Below, piece by piece: positions 25,058-33,393 of a stretch of DNA of 64,000 nt; position 1 is the first letter of the stretch, and each line of letters opens with the position of its first letter. Made by a program: the position numbers and the translations under genes. Source of the DNA: Amycolatopsis pithecellobii (GTDB lineage: Bacteria > Actinomycetota > Actinomycetes > Mycobacteriales > Pseudonocardiaceae); the NCBI RefSeq assembly GCF_009707865.1, contig NZ_WMBA01000040.1:1-64000 (forward strand), given 5' to 3'. Below the pieces are notes generated by a model that had not been told where the DNA came from, made no database searches, and saw only the letters and a program-made list of their open reading frames with translations.

Positions 25058-25884
25058 ATGGCCAAGTCTATTCGCCGTTCGCGTGGAGCGCGACGGCTCG
25101 ATGTGATGGAAATCTGGCACGATCCGAAACGGTCGTGGTTCGTGCTCATCGTCGGCGTCCTCGTACGCTGATCTGGCGGAACATCCTGCTTGCCGGGGAA
25201 CCGGGGGCGGGAAAGTCCGTGGGGCTCAACAACATCGTTGCGCATGGAGCCTTGTGTCCGGACCTGTCGCTGTGGTTGTTCGATGGCAAGCAGGTCGAAC
25301 TCGGGCTGTGGCGTGACATCGCTGACCTGTTCGTCGGCCCGGACATCGAAGCCGCCTTGCTGGCGCTGGAACAGCTCCAAGCGGAGATGGACCGCCGATA
25401 CCGCGAACTCGACCGAGTGCGGCGTCGCAAGATCGACCGCCGCGACCCGATCGACGTGATCATGGTCGTGATCGACGAACTGGCCCTGTTCTCCGCCACC
25501 ATGGGCGGCAAGGACCAGCAGGAGAAGTTCGTGCGACTGCTGCGGGATCTCGTCGCACGTGGCCGCGCGGCCGGGGTCATCGTCGTCGCCGCCACGCAAC
25601 GTCCGTCCGCCGACATCATTCCGACATCGCTGCGGGACTTGTTCGGCTATCGCATGGCGTACCGCTGCACAACTGATTCGTCGTCCGACATCATTCTCGG
25701 ACGCGGCTGGGCCAGCCAGGGTTACGACGCGTCCACTATCGCCCCGCAGGAACGGGGAGTGGCGCTGCTGCTGGCCGAGGGCGGCGTGCCTCGCCGCATG
25801 AAGACCGCCTACCTGACCGACACGCAGATCTATTCCCTCGTCGACTACGCACGAGAACTGCGCAGCCGGAAAACCACTGCCTGA
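25058..25884 (+). pseudogene. FtsK/SpoIIIE (TraB-like) DNA translocase with internal deletion
   Basis: A strong start (GGAGGAG then ATG) opens the normal AICE translocase N-terminus, MAKSIRRSRGARRLDVMEIW then HDPKRSWFVLIVGVLV, but the frame ends in TGA at 25169-25171. Immediately after, in another frame, the ATPase part runs on: LIWRNILLAGEPGAGKSVGL (Walker A GEPGAGKS), VIMVVIDELALF (Walker B) and VAATQRPSADIIPTSLRDLF, ending normally. The membrane helices and linker expected between these parts (well over 100 residues) are missing, and the frame is broken. A GTG at 25135 could start an ATPase-only 249-residue protein, but no ribosome site supports it. Double-stranded DNA transfer should therefore be lost. 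Confidence 0.82.
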
Positions 25885-25925
25885 AAGCAATTACGCATTC
25901 GTCTCGCAGGAGAGGACTGTCCACA

Positions 25926-26177
25926 ATGCTCACCGCAAGCATGCCGATCTCGACCACCCCGGATCATGTCTGGGCGTTCGTCTCGGCGTCCAACGGTGCG
26001 GTCGACGTCGTTCGACTCGCGCACGCACCCGACCTCGAACGGTTCATCGGACTGCCCATCGAGGCGTTCGACCCGTACGCCCTGCTACCCACCTACAGCC
26101 CGACCGGCGAACTCGTGACCGGGTTCCGCTGGGCCACTACGGCCGACGTCGAGGCATACGCCTACCTGTTCGGCTGA
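25926..26177 (+). CDS. Small AICE protein, unknown
   Basis: 83 residues (MPISTTPDHVWAFVSASNGA ... VEAYAYLFG), soluble, acidic. It sits in its usual AICE place between the translocase and RepSA-like genes, with GGAG upstream of the ATG. No motif is recognised. Confidence 0.62.
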   Translation: MLTASMPISTTPDHVWAFVSASNGAVDVVRLAHAPDLERFIGLPIEAFDPYALLPTYSPTGELVTGFRWATTADVEAYAYLFG

Positions 26178-26184
26178 GGAACCC

Positions 26185-27686
26185 GTGACCGTCTCGACCA
26201 TGACTCCGAGCCCCACCACCCAAGCCGTGGTGGGGTTGGGAGCCCTTGCCGAGGCGCAGATCGTGGCTCGGGTCGCTCAGCCCGGCTACCGGTGGTGGCT
26301 CGCGCACGTCATGCCCGCCGCCGCGTGCTCACGGCCCGTCCGGCTCCGGCTCGAAGCCACTTGGGCGACGGCATGACCGAGCGGCCGACCGACGACATGC
26401 CCGACGGCCGGTTGTACGTCGCCTGTAAGAACCGGCGCGCCTCGGTCTGCCCTGCGTGCGCGGAGACCTATCGGGCCGACACGTATCACCTCGTCAAGGC
26501 GGGACTCGTGGGCGGCAAGGGCGTGCCCGCGACCGTGACGGAGCATCCGTGCTTCTTCGTCACGCTCACCGCGCCTGCCTTCGGCACAGTGCACGCGCGC
26601 GTGGTCGGGGCCAACGGTGAGGTTCGGCCGTGCCGTCCCCGGCGGTACGCCCCGCTGTGCCTGCATGGCCGTCCGACAGAGTGCCGGGTCCAGCACGGCG
26701 AGGATGACCCGTGCGTGAGTGAGCCGATCTGCCGGGACTGCTACGACTACGACGCTCAAGCCGTCTGGAACTTCCACGCGGGGGAGTTGTGGCGCCGGAC
26801 CGTCATCACGCTCAACCGGTACCTGGTCGCTGCGGCGAAGGACCGGTGCGTCCGCGTCCGGCTCTCGTACGCAAAGGTCGCCGAGTACCAACGGCGCGGG
26901 ACTGTGCACTTCCACGCGTTGATCAGGCTTGATGGCGTCAACCCGGATGATCCGGATACCATCATTCAGCCGGACGCTTCGATCACGCCGGAGCTGCTGA
27001 GCAGCCTTATCGACACTGCTGCGACCGTCACGCGCTTCACCACGGCGTCCCACCCCTGGTACCGCATCGGCTGGACCCTGACTTGGGGCACACAGACCGA
27101 CATCCGTCGGGTCCGCCTCAACGCCGGTGATCACGACGACCACGGCGCTCTCACGTCGACCGCCGTGGCGGCGTACCTCGCCAAGTACGCCACCAAAGCC
27201 ACCGAGGAAGCCGGGCACGTATCGAGGAAGTTGACCCAGCAGACCGCCAATGTCTACGCCGACCAGGACACTCACCAAGCCCGGCAACTCACGGCCTGCT
27301 GGTCCCTCGGCCAACGCCCCTGGTACTACACGTCAGAAGCCCAGCGCGAAGCCTGGGACGAAGGCTGGGGCCGTCTCCAGAAATGGGCACACATGCTCGG
27401 CTTCGGCGGCCACTTCTCCACCAAAAGCCGCCGCTACTCCACGACACTGACAGCCCTGCGCGCGGTCCGAAAAGCGTTCCAGCGCGGCGAAAACCACCCG
27501 GAGGACACCCCGCCGGCCGATCTCGACCAGTTCGGCGACGAAGCCGCGGTAACGCTCAACTGGATCTTCGACGGCGTCGGCTGGCTCACCGTCGGCGATG
27601 CCGCTTTAGCCAATTCGGCTGCCGCGAAGGCCCGCGAGCGCAGGCGCGTCGCGCGCGAAGAGATGGAGGAAATCATGGCCAGTTAG
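26185..27686 (+). pseudogene. RepSA-like replication initiator, frameshifted near its 5' end
   Basis: The first 63 codons read the usual RepSA N-terminus (EAQIVARVAQPGYRWWLAHV, then MPAAACSRPVRL) before ending at TGA around 26376. The rest continues in a different frame without a proper start: SHLGDGMTERPTDDMPDGRL, CKNRRASVCPACAETYRADT, then the initiator core including YQRRGTVHFHALIRLDG with the HxH of rolling-circle replication proteins. Switching frame needs a net -1 step between about 26335 and 26375, so one base appears lost (or two gained). No slippery heptamer is visible. A sequencing error cannot be excluded; otherwise autonomous replication is lost. Confidence 0.78.
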
Positions 27687-27690
27687 CGAG

Positions 27691-27915
27691 GTGGCGGCGC
27701 TGAAAACCTATGTGGGAGTTGAGGAAGCGGCTGCGCTTCTCAAGACGTCAGTCCGATTTGTACGGCGCCTGATCGCGGAGCGCCGGATCACGTTCTATCG
27801 CGTCGGGCGGCACGTCCGTCTGGCTGTCGAGGACCTCGAATCGTTCGTGGAAGCCGGAAAGGTCGAGCCGATCGTTCGATCGGGTCGGCGCAACGGGCTC
27901 GAAAGGTTTGTGTAA
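27691..27915 (+). CDS. xis: Excisionase, MerR-like HTH (helix-turn-helix 17)
   Basis: 74 residues: LKTYVGVEEAAALLKTSVRF, RRLIAERRITFYRVGRHVRL, VEDLESFVEAG, the typical DNA-binding excisionase of AICEs, directing integrase to excision. GTG start 5 nt after the initiator gene's stop. Its stop TAA overlaps the int start (TAATG), so Xis and Int are coupled. Confidence 0.88.
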   Translation: MAALKTYVGVEEAAALLKTSVRFVRRLIAERRITFYRVGRHVRLAVEDLESFVEAGKVEPIVRSGRRNGLERFV

Positions 27916-29096
27916 TGGCCAACAAGAAAGGACATCGCCGGTTCGGTAGCGTGCGGCAACGGAAATCGGGTCGGTGGCAAGCACGTTATATCGGGCCGGA
28001 CGGTCTGGTACACGTCGCACCGCACACGTTCCCCGGCAAACGGGACGCGGAGCAATGGTTGTCCGTCGTGGAAGCGGAGATCATCCGGGGTGACTGGATG
28101 AACCCCGAACTCGGCCGGGTCCCGTTCTCCGAGTTCGGAGCGAACTGGATCAGGCAGCGGAAGGTGTCGCAGCGGACGCGGGAAGAGCACGCGAGCGTCT
28201 GGCGGAACCACATCGAGCCGTTCCTGGGGCGGTTCCGGGTCAATGAGGTCACTCCCGAGATCATCCGGGCATGGCGGGCTGACCTGCTTGACAAGGGGCG
28301 GTCCGAGGATCGGACGGCCAAGGCGTACCGTCTCGCCCGTTCGATGTTCGCGACGGCGGTGGATGACGGGCGCATCAAGCGCAACCCCTGCCGGATCAAG
28401 GGTGCTGACCAGCATCGCACGCCCGAGCGGCCGCACGCGTCTGTCGATGAGGTCTACAGGCTGGCCGATGTGGTGCCAGGGCGGTACCGGTTCCTCGTGC
28501 TGCTCGCGGCCTTCTCGGGCCTGCGTTGGGGTGAGTTGATCGCCTTGCGGCGTCGGGACATCGATCGGAAGACGATGATCGTCCGGGTCGCCCGGCGAGT
28601 CGCTCAGCTGAAGGACGGCGAGATGAGCATCGGCCCTACCAAGTCGGCGGCCGGGGTGCGAACGGTCGCGCTGCCCAAGTTCTTGGCTGAGGATCTGACG
28701 CACCACCTAGCGGAGTTCGCCGAGGGCGGGCGTGACGGCCTGCTGTTCGTCGGCAAGCGCGGCGGCGTCCTGCGGCGGGGCAACTTTCACCGCGAGACCG
28801 GCTGGACCAAGACGGTGGTCAAGGCAGGGTTGCCGAAGGGCTTCCACTTTCATGACTTGCGTCATACCGGCAACCAGATGGCGGCGGAGGCAGGGGCGAC
28901 CACGCGTGAGCTGATGCAGCGGATGGGGCAGAGTTCCGTTCGGGCGGCATTGATCTACCAGCACGCGACCAGCGTCCGTGACCAGCAGATTGCCGACGAG
29001 CTGAATGCTCGTGTGGAGCGCCACCGCCAGGGGGCATCGGAAGAGGACGATGGCCCGGAGGAGGGGACTGCTGGTGTGCTGGCTCCCGTTGGCTAA
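27915..29096 (+). CDS. int: Tyrosine site-specific integrase of the AICE
   Basis: 393 residues with an N-terminal SAM-like arm-binding region (RRFGSVRQRKSGRWQARYIG), a core-binding domain (LGRFRVNEVTPEIIRAWRAD) and the catalytic domain. Catalytic residues: R in FSGLRWGELIALR, the HDLRHTGNQ box, and Y in AALIYQHAT. Intact. It catalyses integration at tRNA-Gly and, with Xis, excision. Its stop codon lies inside the first right-hand arm repeat, and attR follows about 90 bp later. Confidence 0.95.
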   Translation: MANKKGHRRFGSVRQRKSGRWQARYIGPDGLVHVAPHTFPGKRDAEQWLSVVEAEIIRGDWMNPELGRVPFSEFGANWIRQRKVSQRTREEHASVWRNHIEPFLGRFRVNEVTPEIIRAWRADLLDKGRSEDRTAKAYRLARSMFATAVDDGRIKRNPCRIKGADQHRTPERPHASVDEVYRLADVVPGRYRFLVLLAAFSGLRWGELIALRRRDIDRKTMIVRVARRVAQLKDGEMSIGPTKSAAGVRTVALPKFLAEDLTHHLAEFAEGGRDGLLFVGKRGGVLRRGNFHRETGWTKTVVKAGLPKGFHFHDLRHTGNQMAAEAGATTRELMQRMGQSSVRAALIYQHATSVRDQQIADELNARVERHRQGASEEDDGPEEGTAGVLAPVG

Positions 29097-29114
29097 TGGC
29101 CCGTTAATGGCCCA
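29093..29114. repeat. Putative right arm sites for Int
   Basis: Tandem 11-bp copies CTAATGGCCCG and TTAATGGCCCA overlap the int stop codon, 74 bp before the attR core. They share TAATGGC with the left-end pair and have the same direction on the plus strand. Confidence 0.55.
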
Positions 29115-29188
29115 AATGACACGAGCGACGGTCCCCACGGAAGGGTTCCGCCGCCTGGATTGTGCCTCTGACCGGCCGTTGTGCACTG

Positions 29189-29230
29189 GAGCGGGCGACG
29201 GGAATCGAACCCGCGTAGCCAGTTTGGAAG
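29189..29230. repeat. attR, 42-bp direct repeat inside tRNA-Gly
   Basis: Identical to attL. The right copy completes the tRNA: the part above 29230 is chromosomal 5' half, the repeat supplies the 3' half from the element. Immediately outside the core the element side has TGG (CCA on the tRNA strand), where attL has a different base. Confidence 0.95.
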
Positions 29231-29260
29231 ACTGGGGCTCTACCATTGAGCTACGCCCGC
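29190..29260 (-). tRNA. tRNA-Gly (anticodon TCC)
   Basis: Cloverleaf readable on the minus strand: acceptor GCGGGCG/CGCCCGC, D-arm GCTCAATGGTAGAGC, anticodon arm CCAGTCTTCCAAACTGG with anticodon TCC, T-arm CGGGTTCGATTCCCG. Discriminator T, followed by an encoded CCA at 29187-29189. It is the AICE integration site and is functional because the element restores its 3' end. Confidence 0.95.
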
Positions 29261-29339
29261 ATGCGCCCCGACCACCCGGGGTGCGCGATCAGTTTAGCGG
29301 GTCAGGCTAGAGTGATCGCAGCGCCCCGCCGGGGGCGAT

Positions 29340-29413
29340 CGGGATGTGGCGCAGCTTGGTAGCGCATCCGCTTTGGGAGCGGAGGGTCGCAGGTTCAAAT
29401 CCTGTCATCCCGA
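29340..29413 (+). tRNA. tRNA-Pro (anticodon TGG)
   Basis: Acceptor CGGGATG pairs with CATCCCG; D-arm GCGCAGCTTGGTAGCGC; anticodon arm with CTTTGGGAG (anticodon TGG); T-arm CAGGTTCAAATCCTG; discriminator A. No CCA is encoded (CACC follows). It lies 79 bp from tRNA-Gly on the opposite strand. Confidence 0.95.
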
Positions 29414-29473
29414 CACCATCACGCAGCCTGCGAGCGTCGCCCTGCCGCGCGGGGGCGGCGGGGCGACGTCGGC

Positions 29474-29599
29474 TCACCCGGCCGCTCGGTCTCGGGGCTC
29501 CGCCTCCAGGTCGGTGAGCCTGTGTAGCACCTTGTCCGGGTTGGTCGGTACGCAACGATCCCGGTTGTAGGCGCCGCAGCGGCACACGTTGCCGCTCAT
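29474..29599 (-). CDS. Possible 41-residue cysteine-bearing small protein
   Basis: ATG opens MSGNVCRCGAYNRDRCVPTN, then PDKVLHRLTDLEAEPRDR. The CRCG...C cluster could bind a metal, and the codons are GC3-rich, which argues for translation. The ribosome site (GATCAAGAAAG) is only moderate. The surrounding 430 bp between tRNA-Pro and the LuxE-like gene contains no other supported feature. Function unknown. Confidence 0.35.
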   Translation of the reverse strand: MSGNVCRCGAYNRDRCVPTNPDKVLHRLTDLEAEPRDRAAG

Positions 29600-29851
29600 G
29601 CTTTCTTGATCTCTGCGCGGCTCGACGGCATTCGCGTTGATCGCGGAGCAGATCTGTCCCGGGTCGCGACCAGCACTGTACGCACGCCGCGGCCGCGCAG
29701 AGACTTTCAGGTAACTCCCGGTGCATATCCGCGCACTTTGTGTGGCCGATCATGCTGTGCGTGCGCCCGTTGAACTAGCTTGTGGCACGCCGAATCCGGT
29801 GGGTCGTGGGCTTGATCGCGGCTCGCGTCGATTCCATTTTTGCGAGGGCTG

Positions 29852-30952
29852 ATGCTGGGCGCTGCCACCGTTCCCGATGGGAACCACGACCGCGAGTGGA
29901 CCGAGACCGAGTTCCTGTCCGCCATGATGCAATGGCATTTCGATCCGGGTACCGGCTCGCCGTTCTGGCTGGAACGGGCACGTTCACTCGACTTCGATCC
30001 GCGCCGGGACGTCCGAACCCATGCGGATCTACGGCTGTTCCCCAACGTGGCCAACGAACTCAGAGTCGTCCCCCTGGAGGATCTCGTACCACGCGGGTAC
30101 GGCGATCATCCGGACATCATCGGGGCTTACGACAGCGGCGGAACGACCGGTGCACCCAAACGCGTGCTGTTGCTGTCCGACTGGTTCACCAGCCTGCTGG
30201 CTTGGAAGTCCGGCCGGATGGACGCGTTGGGATTCCCCCACAGGGCGAACTGGCTGACGCTCGCCCCGACCGGGCCCCACATCTTCGGCAGGCTGATGGC
30301 GGAGCTGCCGCGCATGCGCGGAGGCATCAACTTCACCGTCGACCTCGACCCGCGCTGGGTACGCCGCAGCCTGCAGGAGGGGCGGGGCGACGAGGCCGGA
30401 CGCTATGCCGAGCACGTCGTCGACCAAGCGGAATCGGTTCTGCTGCACCAGAAAGTAGGCGTGCTCGTGGCCACGCCACCGCTGCTGGAACGGATGGCCG
30501 AGCGGGATGAGCTGGTCGCGGCGATCAACGAGAAGGTCTCGGTGATCATGTGGGGTGGCGCCCACCTGGACGCCGATACGCGCGCGGTGCTGCAACACGA
30601 CGTCTTCCCGAACGTGCGGCTGTGCGGGCAGTACGGCAGCACCATGATCCTGGGCGGCACCATGGAACGGCCGGCCGGCGACGGTGGTTCGGGTCCGTGT
30701 GTGTTCGACTCGTTCTCGCCCTACGTGACCTTCGAGGTGGTCGATCCCGGCACCGGTGCGGCCGTCGCCGACGGTGAACGCGGTCAGGTCGTCATGCACC
30801 ACCTCAGCAAGTCCATGTTGCTGCCCAACAACCTCGAACGCGACGAGGCCACCCACGTGCCGGCGCAGCCGGGAGCGCTCGGTGTGTCCGTGGCCGACGT
30901 GACGCCGGTCGCCGTGTTCGAACAGGCGCAGGTGATCGAGGGTGTCTACTGA
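29852..30952 (+). CDS. LuxE/EhpF-like adenylate-forming enzyme
   Basis: 366 residues. The AMP-binding signature DSGGTTGAPKRVLLLSDW (near 104-120), GVLVATPPLLERMAERDELV and VIMWGGAHLDADTRAVL mark the small LuxE-like branch of the ANL superfamily, which activates a carboxylate as an acyl adenylate. Related proteins (annotated as phenazine-biosynthesis proteins, EhpF type) act with a LuxC-like reductase on aromatic acids. ATG with GAGGG just before it; a TTG 12 nt upstream is in frame. It overlaps the LuxC-like gene by 11 nt. Confidence 0.75.
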   Translation: MLGAATVPDGNHDREWTETEFLSAMMQWHFDPGTGSPFWLERARSLDFDPRRDVRTHADLRLFPNVANELRVVPLEDLVPRGYGDHPDIIGAYDSGGTTGAPKRVLLLSDWFTSLLAWKSGRMDALGFPHRANWLTLAPTGPHIFGRLMAELPRMRGGINFTVDLDPRWVRRSLQEGRGDEAGRYAEHVVDQAESVLLHQKVGVLVATPPLLERMAERDELVAAINEKVSVIMWGGAHLDADTRAVLQHDVFPNVRLCGQYGSTMILGGTMERPAGDGGSGPCVFDSFSPYVTFEVVDPGTGAAVADGERGQVVMHHLSKSMLLPNNLERDEATHVPAQPGALGVSVADVTPVAVFEQAQVIEGVY

Positions 30953-32303
30953 GCCCGCGCGCTTGGACGCGCTGGGGGTGCGTGGGCCTCTCCGCACCGT
31001 GCGCACCGCTGATGTGTCCGATGTGGACGGATCGGTGCTCGCCCGGCTGAGCGTGGCGCCCGCGTTGTCTGTCAAGCAAAACCTCAAGGCACTGCGCCGG
31101 GCGCAGCCGCTGCCGCGCGCCGGCCGGATCGCTGCGCTTGCCGCCGCGGGCGAGCTGTTCACCGGCACCGTGGACGGAGTGACGCTGGACGAGCACGAGC
31201 GTCTCGTGTGCCGGGCTTCCGGTGTCGCGCTGCCGGTCGTTCGTGCGGCATCGCGCGCGATCGCGAACAGCGCCGCGTGCGCCGGGGACGCCGTGGAGAA
31301 GGCGCGACCGGTGTCCTCCGCGCAGGACTGGCGGAACGTGCGGGACGAAGGGGCGGTATGGGTGCGGCGCGCCGAGGTGCTCGCCGTGCTGGCACCCGGG
31401 AACCATCCCGGCACTCATACGCCGTGGCTCGAAGCACTTGCCTTGGGCTATCGCGTCGCGGTGCGGCCATCGCAACGCGAACCGTTCACCCCGCATCGGC
31501 TGGTGAGTGCGTTGCGTGCCAGTGGTTTCGGCGATGACCAGGTCGTGTTGCTGCCCACCGACCATGCCACGGCCGGCACCTTGGCCGATGCGGCGGACCT
31601 CGCACTGGTATACGGCGGGGACGACATCGTGGCGAAGTACGACACCCGTGGCGACGTGCTGGTTCAGGGACCGGGGCGGTCCAAGATCCTGCTCACCGCC
31701 GATGATGACTGGCGTGATCACGTCGACACGATTGTGGACTCTGTCTGTGGTTTCGGCGGGACGGCGTGTGTGAACGCTTCGGCGGTCTTCGTCGAGGGCG
31801 ACGCGGCTGCGGTGGCGCAGGAGCTCGCCCGCAGACTCGGTGAGATCCCGGTTCGCCCGCCGCTGGACGAAGCGGCAGTGCTGCCCGCTTTCCCGCTCGA
31901 CCGGGCGAAGGCGATCGAGGCACGGTTGAACTCCGAACTCCCTCATGCCCAACTCATCTCGGGCGAAGACTTGGTCGTCGAACTCGAGGGCGGTGGCGCG
32001 GTGCTGCGTCCCGCGGTTGCGCTGCTGGACCGGGCCACCGCGCCACAGGCTCGCATCGAACTGCCCTTTCCCTGCGTGTGGGTCGTTCCGTGGTCACGCT
32101 CGGACGGCACCGGCCCGCTGCGGAACACTCTCACCCTGACGGCATTCACCACTGATCCCGGGCTACTGACGGAGCTGGCCGGGGACGGCTCGATCAGTAA
32201 CCTGCACATCGGTGATCACCCCACCCATCACATGCGACCGGGGCTGCCGCACGACGGGCACCTGGCGGAGTTCCTGATGAAGAGCAAATCGGTACTCCGC
32301 TGA
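30942..32303 (+). CDS. LuxC-like acyl-CoA/acyl reductase (aldehyde dehydrogenase superfamily)
   Basis: 453 residues with the aldehyde dehydrogenase-type nucleophile cysteine in VCGFGGTACVNASAVF and the cofactor-region VLAVLAPGNHPGTHTPWLEA. LuxC-type enzymes accept the acyl group activated by the LuxE partner and reduce it with NADPH to an aldehyde. Paired by overlap with the LuxE-like gene, so together they should reduce a carboxylic acid, perhaps an aromatic one given the next operon. GTG start inside the previous gene. Confidence 0.78.
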   Translation: MSTEPARLDALGVRGPLRTVRTADVSDVDGSVLARLSVAPALSVKQNLKALRRAQPLPRAGRIAALAAAGELFTGTVDGVTLDEHERLVCRASGVALPVVRAASRAIANSAACAGDAVEKARPVSSAQDWRNVRDEGAVWVRRAEVLAVLAPGNHPGTHTPWLEALALGYRVAVRPSQREPFTPHRLVSALRASGFGDDQVVLLPTDHATAGTLADAADLALVYGGDDIVAKYDTRGDVLVQGPGRSKILLTADDDWRDHVDTIVDSVCGFGGTACVNASAVFVEGDAAAVAQELARRLGEIPVRPPLDEAAVLPAFPLDRAKAIEARLNSELPHAQLISGEDLVVELEGGGAVLRPAVALLDRATAPQARIELPFPCVWVVPWSRSDGTGPLRNTLTLTAFTTDPGLLTELAGDGSISNLHIGDHPTHHMRPGLPHDGHLAEFLMKSKSVLR

Positions 32304-32347
32304 CTGACCTGCCCGCCGCGGGCCGAGTACGGCGATCGCTGGTCTTT

Positions 32348-32358
32348 CTGCATACACC
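32348..32358. promoter_or_regulatory. Putative GntR operator, copy 1
   Basis: CTGCATACACC, 39 bp before the GntR start. The same 11 bp occur inverted (GGTGTATGCAG, 33199-33209) ahead of the catabolic operon, so one regulator may control both promoters. Confidence 0.5.
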
Positions 32359-32396
32359 AGTGGGTAAACTGGACTCGATCGACATCGGGAGGGAAC

Positions 32397-33197
32397 GTGG
32401 ACAACGAGACGTCGGCGGTGCGCCGGGGCCGGAAGCCCGCGCCCGCGCCTCCCGAAATCGAAGCGCTGACCATCGAAAACCGGCGGGAATCGTCCCTCGC
32501 CGTGCACGCCTACCTGCGGGATCTCATCCTGAACGGCACGCTCCGGCCGGGGGTGGTGCTGGCCCAGAGTTCGCTGGCCGAGGCACTCGGGGTGAGCCGC
32601 ACGCCGGTGCGTGAGGCGATGCGGATGCTGATGGAAGAAGGTCTGCTCCAAGGCCAGGTCAACCATCAGGCGCGGGTCAGCGGGTTCGACGCGACCGACC
32701 TGGACAGCCTGTTCGCCAACCGGATCATGATCGAGACGCTTGCGATCCGGGTCACCGCCCGGCAGCTCGGGCCCGACGACGCCGACGTGATGGGCAAGGC
32801 GCTGGTGCGGATGGCCGAGGCGACCGACCGGCAGGCCTGGCATACGGCGCACCGGGCGTTGCACGACCAGGCTGTCCGCGCCGCGGCGCCGCACCTGCGC
32901 GAGTCACTGCGCGCGCTCGGCGACCGCTGTGAGCAGTACATCGAGCTCCTGCGCTCCAGTATCGACCGCGAGCAGCTCGACAACGCCCGCCACCGCGAGC
33001 ACCAGGAACTGGTCGACGCGGTGCGCGAAGCCCGCTTCGACGACCTCGAAATCGAGACCGCCCGCCACCGTGCCCGCACCGCGACGATGCTGCTGGCCGA
33101 GATCGCGCCGGAGTTCGATCCGGTGTCGATCCGGGCCGCGCTGGCCGTGATCATGGGGCGGGCCGGCGGCGTCGGCAACGGCTTCTTCCCCGCCTAA
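32397..33197 (+). CDS. GntR/FadR-subfamily (FCD) transcriptional regulator
   Basis: 266 residues. Winged helix: AVHAYLRDLILNGTLRPGVV, SSLAEALGVSRTPVREAMRM. The C-terminal helical FCD domain (residues ~105-240) binds a small acid, often with a metal. GTG start with GGAGGG upstream. It stands between the reductase pair and the meta-cleavage operon with putative operators on both sides, so it is the likely substrate-sensing repressor of the pathway. Confidence 0.88.
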   Translation: MDNETSAVRRGRKPAPAPPEIEALTIENRRESSLAVHAYLRDLILNGTLRPGVVLAQSSLAEALGVSRTPVREAMRMLMEEGLLQGQVNHQARVSGFDATDLDSLFANRIMIETLAIRVTARQLGPDDADVMGKALVRMAEATDRQAWHTAHRALHDQAVRAAAPHLRESLRALGDRCEQYIELLRSSIDREQLDNARHREHQELVDAVREARFDDLEIETARHRARTATMLLAEIAPEFDPVSIRAALAVIMGRAGGVGNGFFPA

Positions 33198-33198
33198 A

Positions 33199-33393
33199 GG
33201 TGTATGCAGTAATCCTCCGGCGTCTTCCATTGCTGTAACTAGCCGCGTGTCCTCGGCATACCTCCTGGTGGAGGCGATGTGTGCGCTGCGCTCAGGTGAA
33301 CGGCCGTATGGACAGCCGGTAATTTGTGTGTACACTTTCATCTGTGAGTGCACTGAAAAGTGCATATAGGGTCAACGCAGACAGGAGGGCACC
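33199..33393 (+). promoter_or_regulatory. Promoter region of the meta-cleavage operon
   Basis: Contains the second GntR-type site GGTGTATGCAG (33199-33209), a perfect palindrome GTGTACAC (33328-33335), a repeated AGTGCA motif and the AT-rich run CATATAGG at 33363-33370 as possible -10. A strong ribosome site AGGAGG precedes the first gene. Confidence 0.5.

Larger units (their letters stand above)
17778..29230. mobile_element. AICE (pSAM2-type integrative element) in tRNA-Gly, partly decayed
   Basis: An 11.45-kb element bounded by 42-bp direct repeats matching the 3' part of tRNA-Gly(TCC). The gene set and order are those of actinomycete integrative and conjugative elements: regulators, Nudix gene, FtsK/TraB-type translocase, RepSA-like initiator, MerR-like excisionase, tyrosine integrase next to the tRNA. 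xis and int are intact, but the translocase has an internal deletion and the initiator is frameshifted. A cargo of lower GC (18.37-20.94 kb) sits near attL. It can probably still be excised by its own recombinase but not replicate or transfer itself. Confidence 0.9.

Noticed and set aside
26335-26376. Programmed -1 frameshift in the replication initiator
   Set aside because: No slippery heptamer or following hairpin is visible; a mutation or sequence error is simpler.
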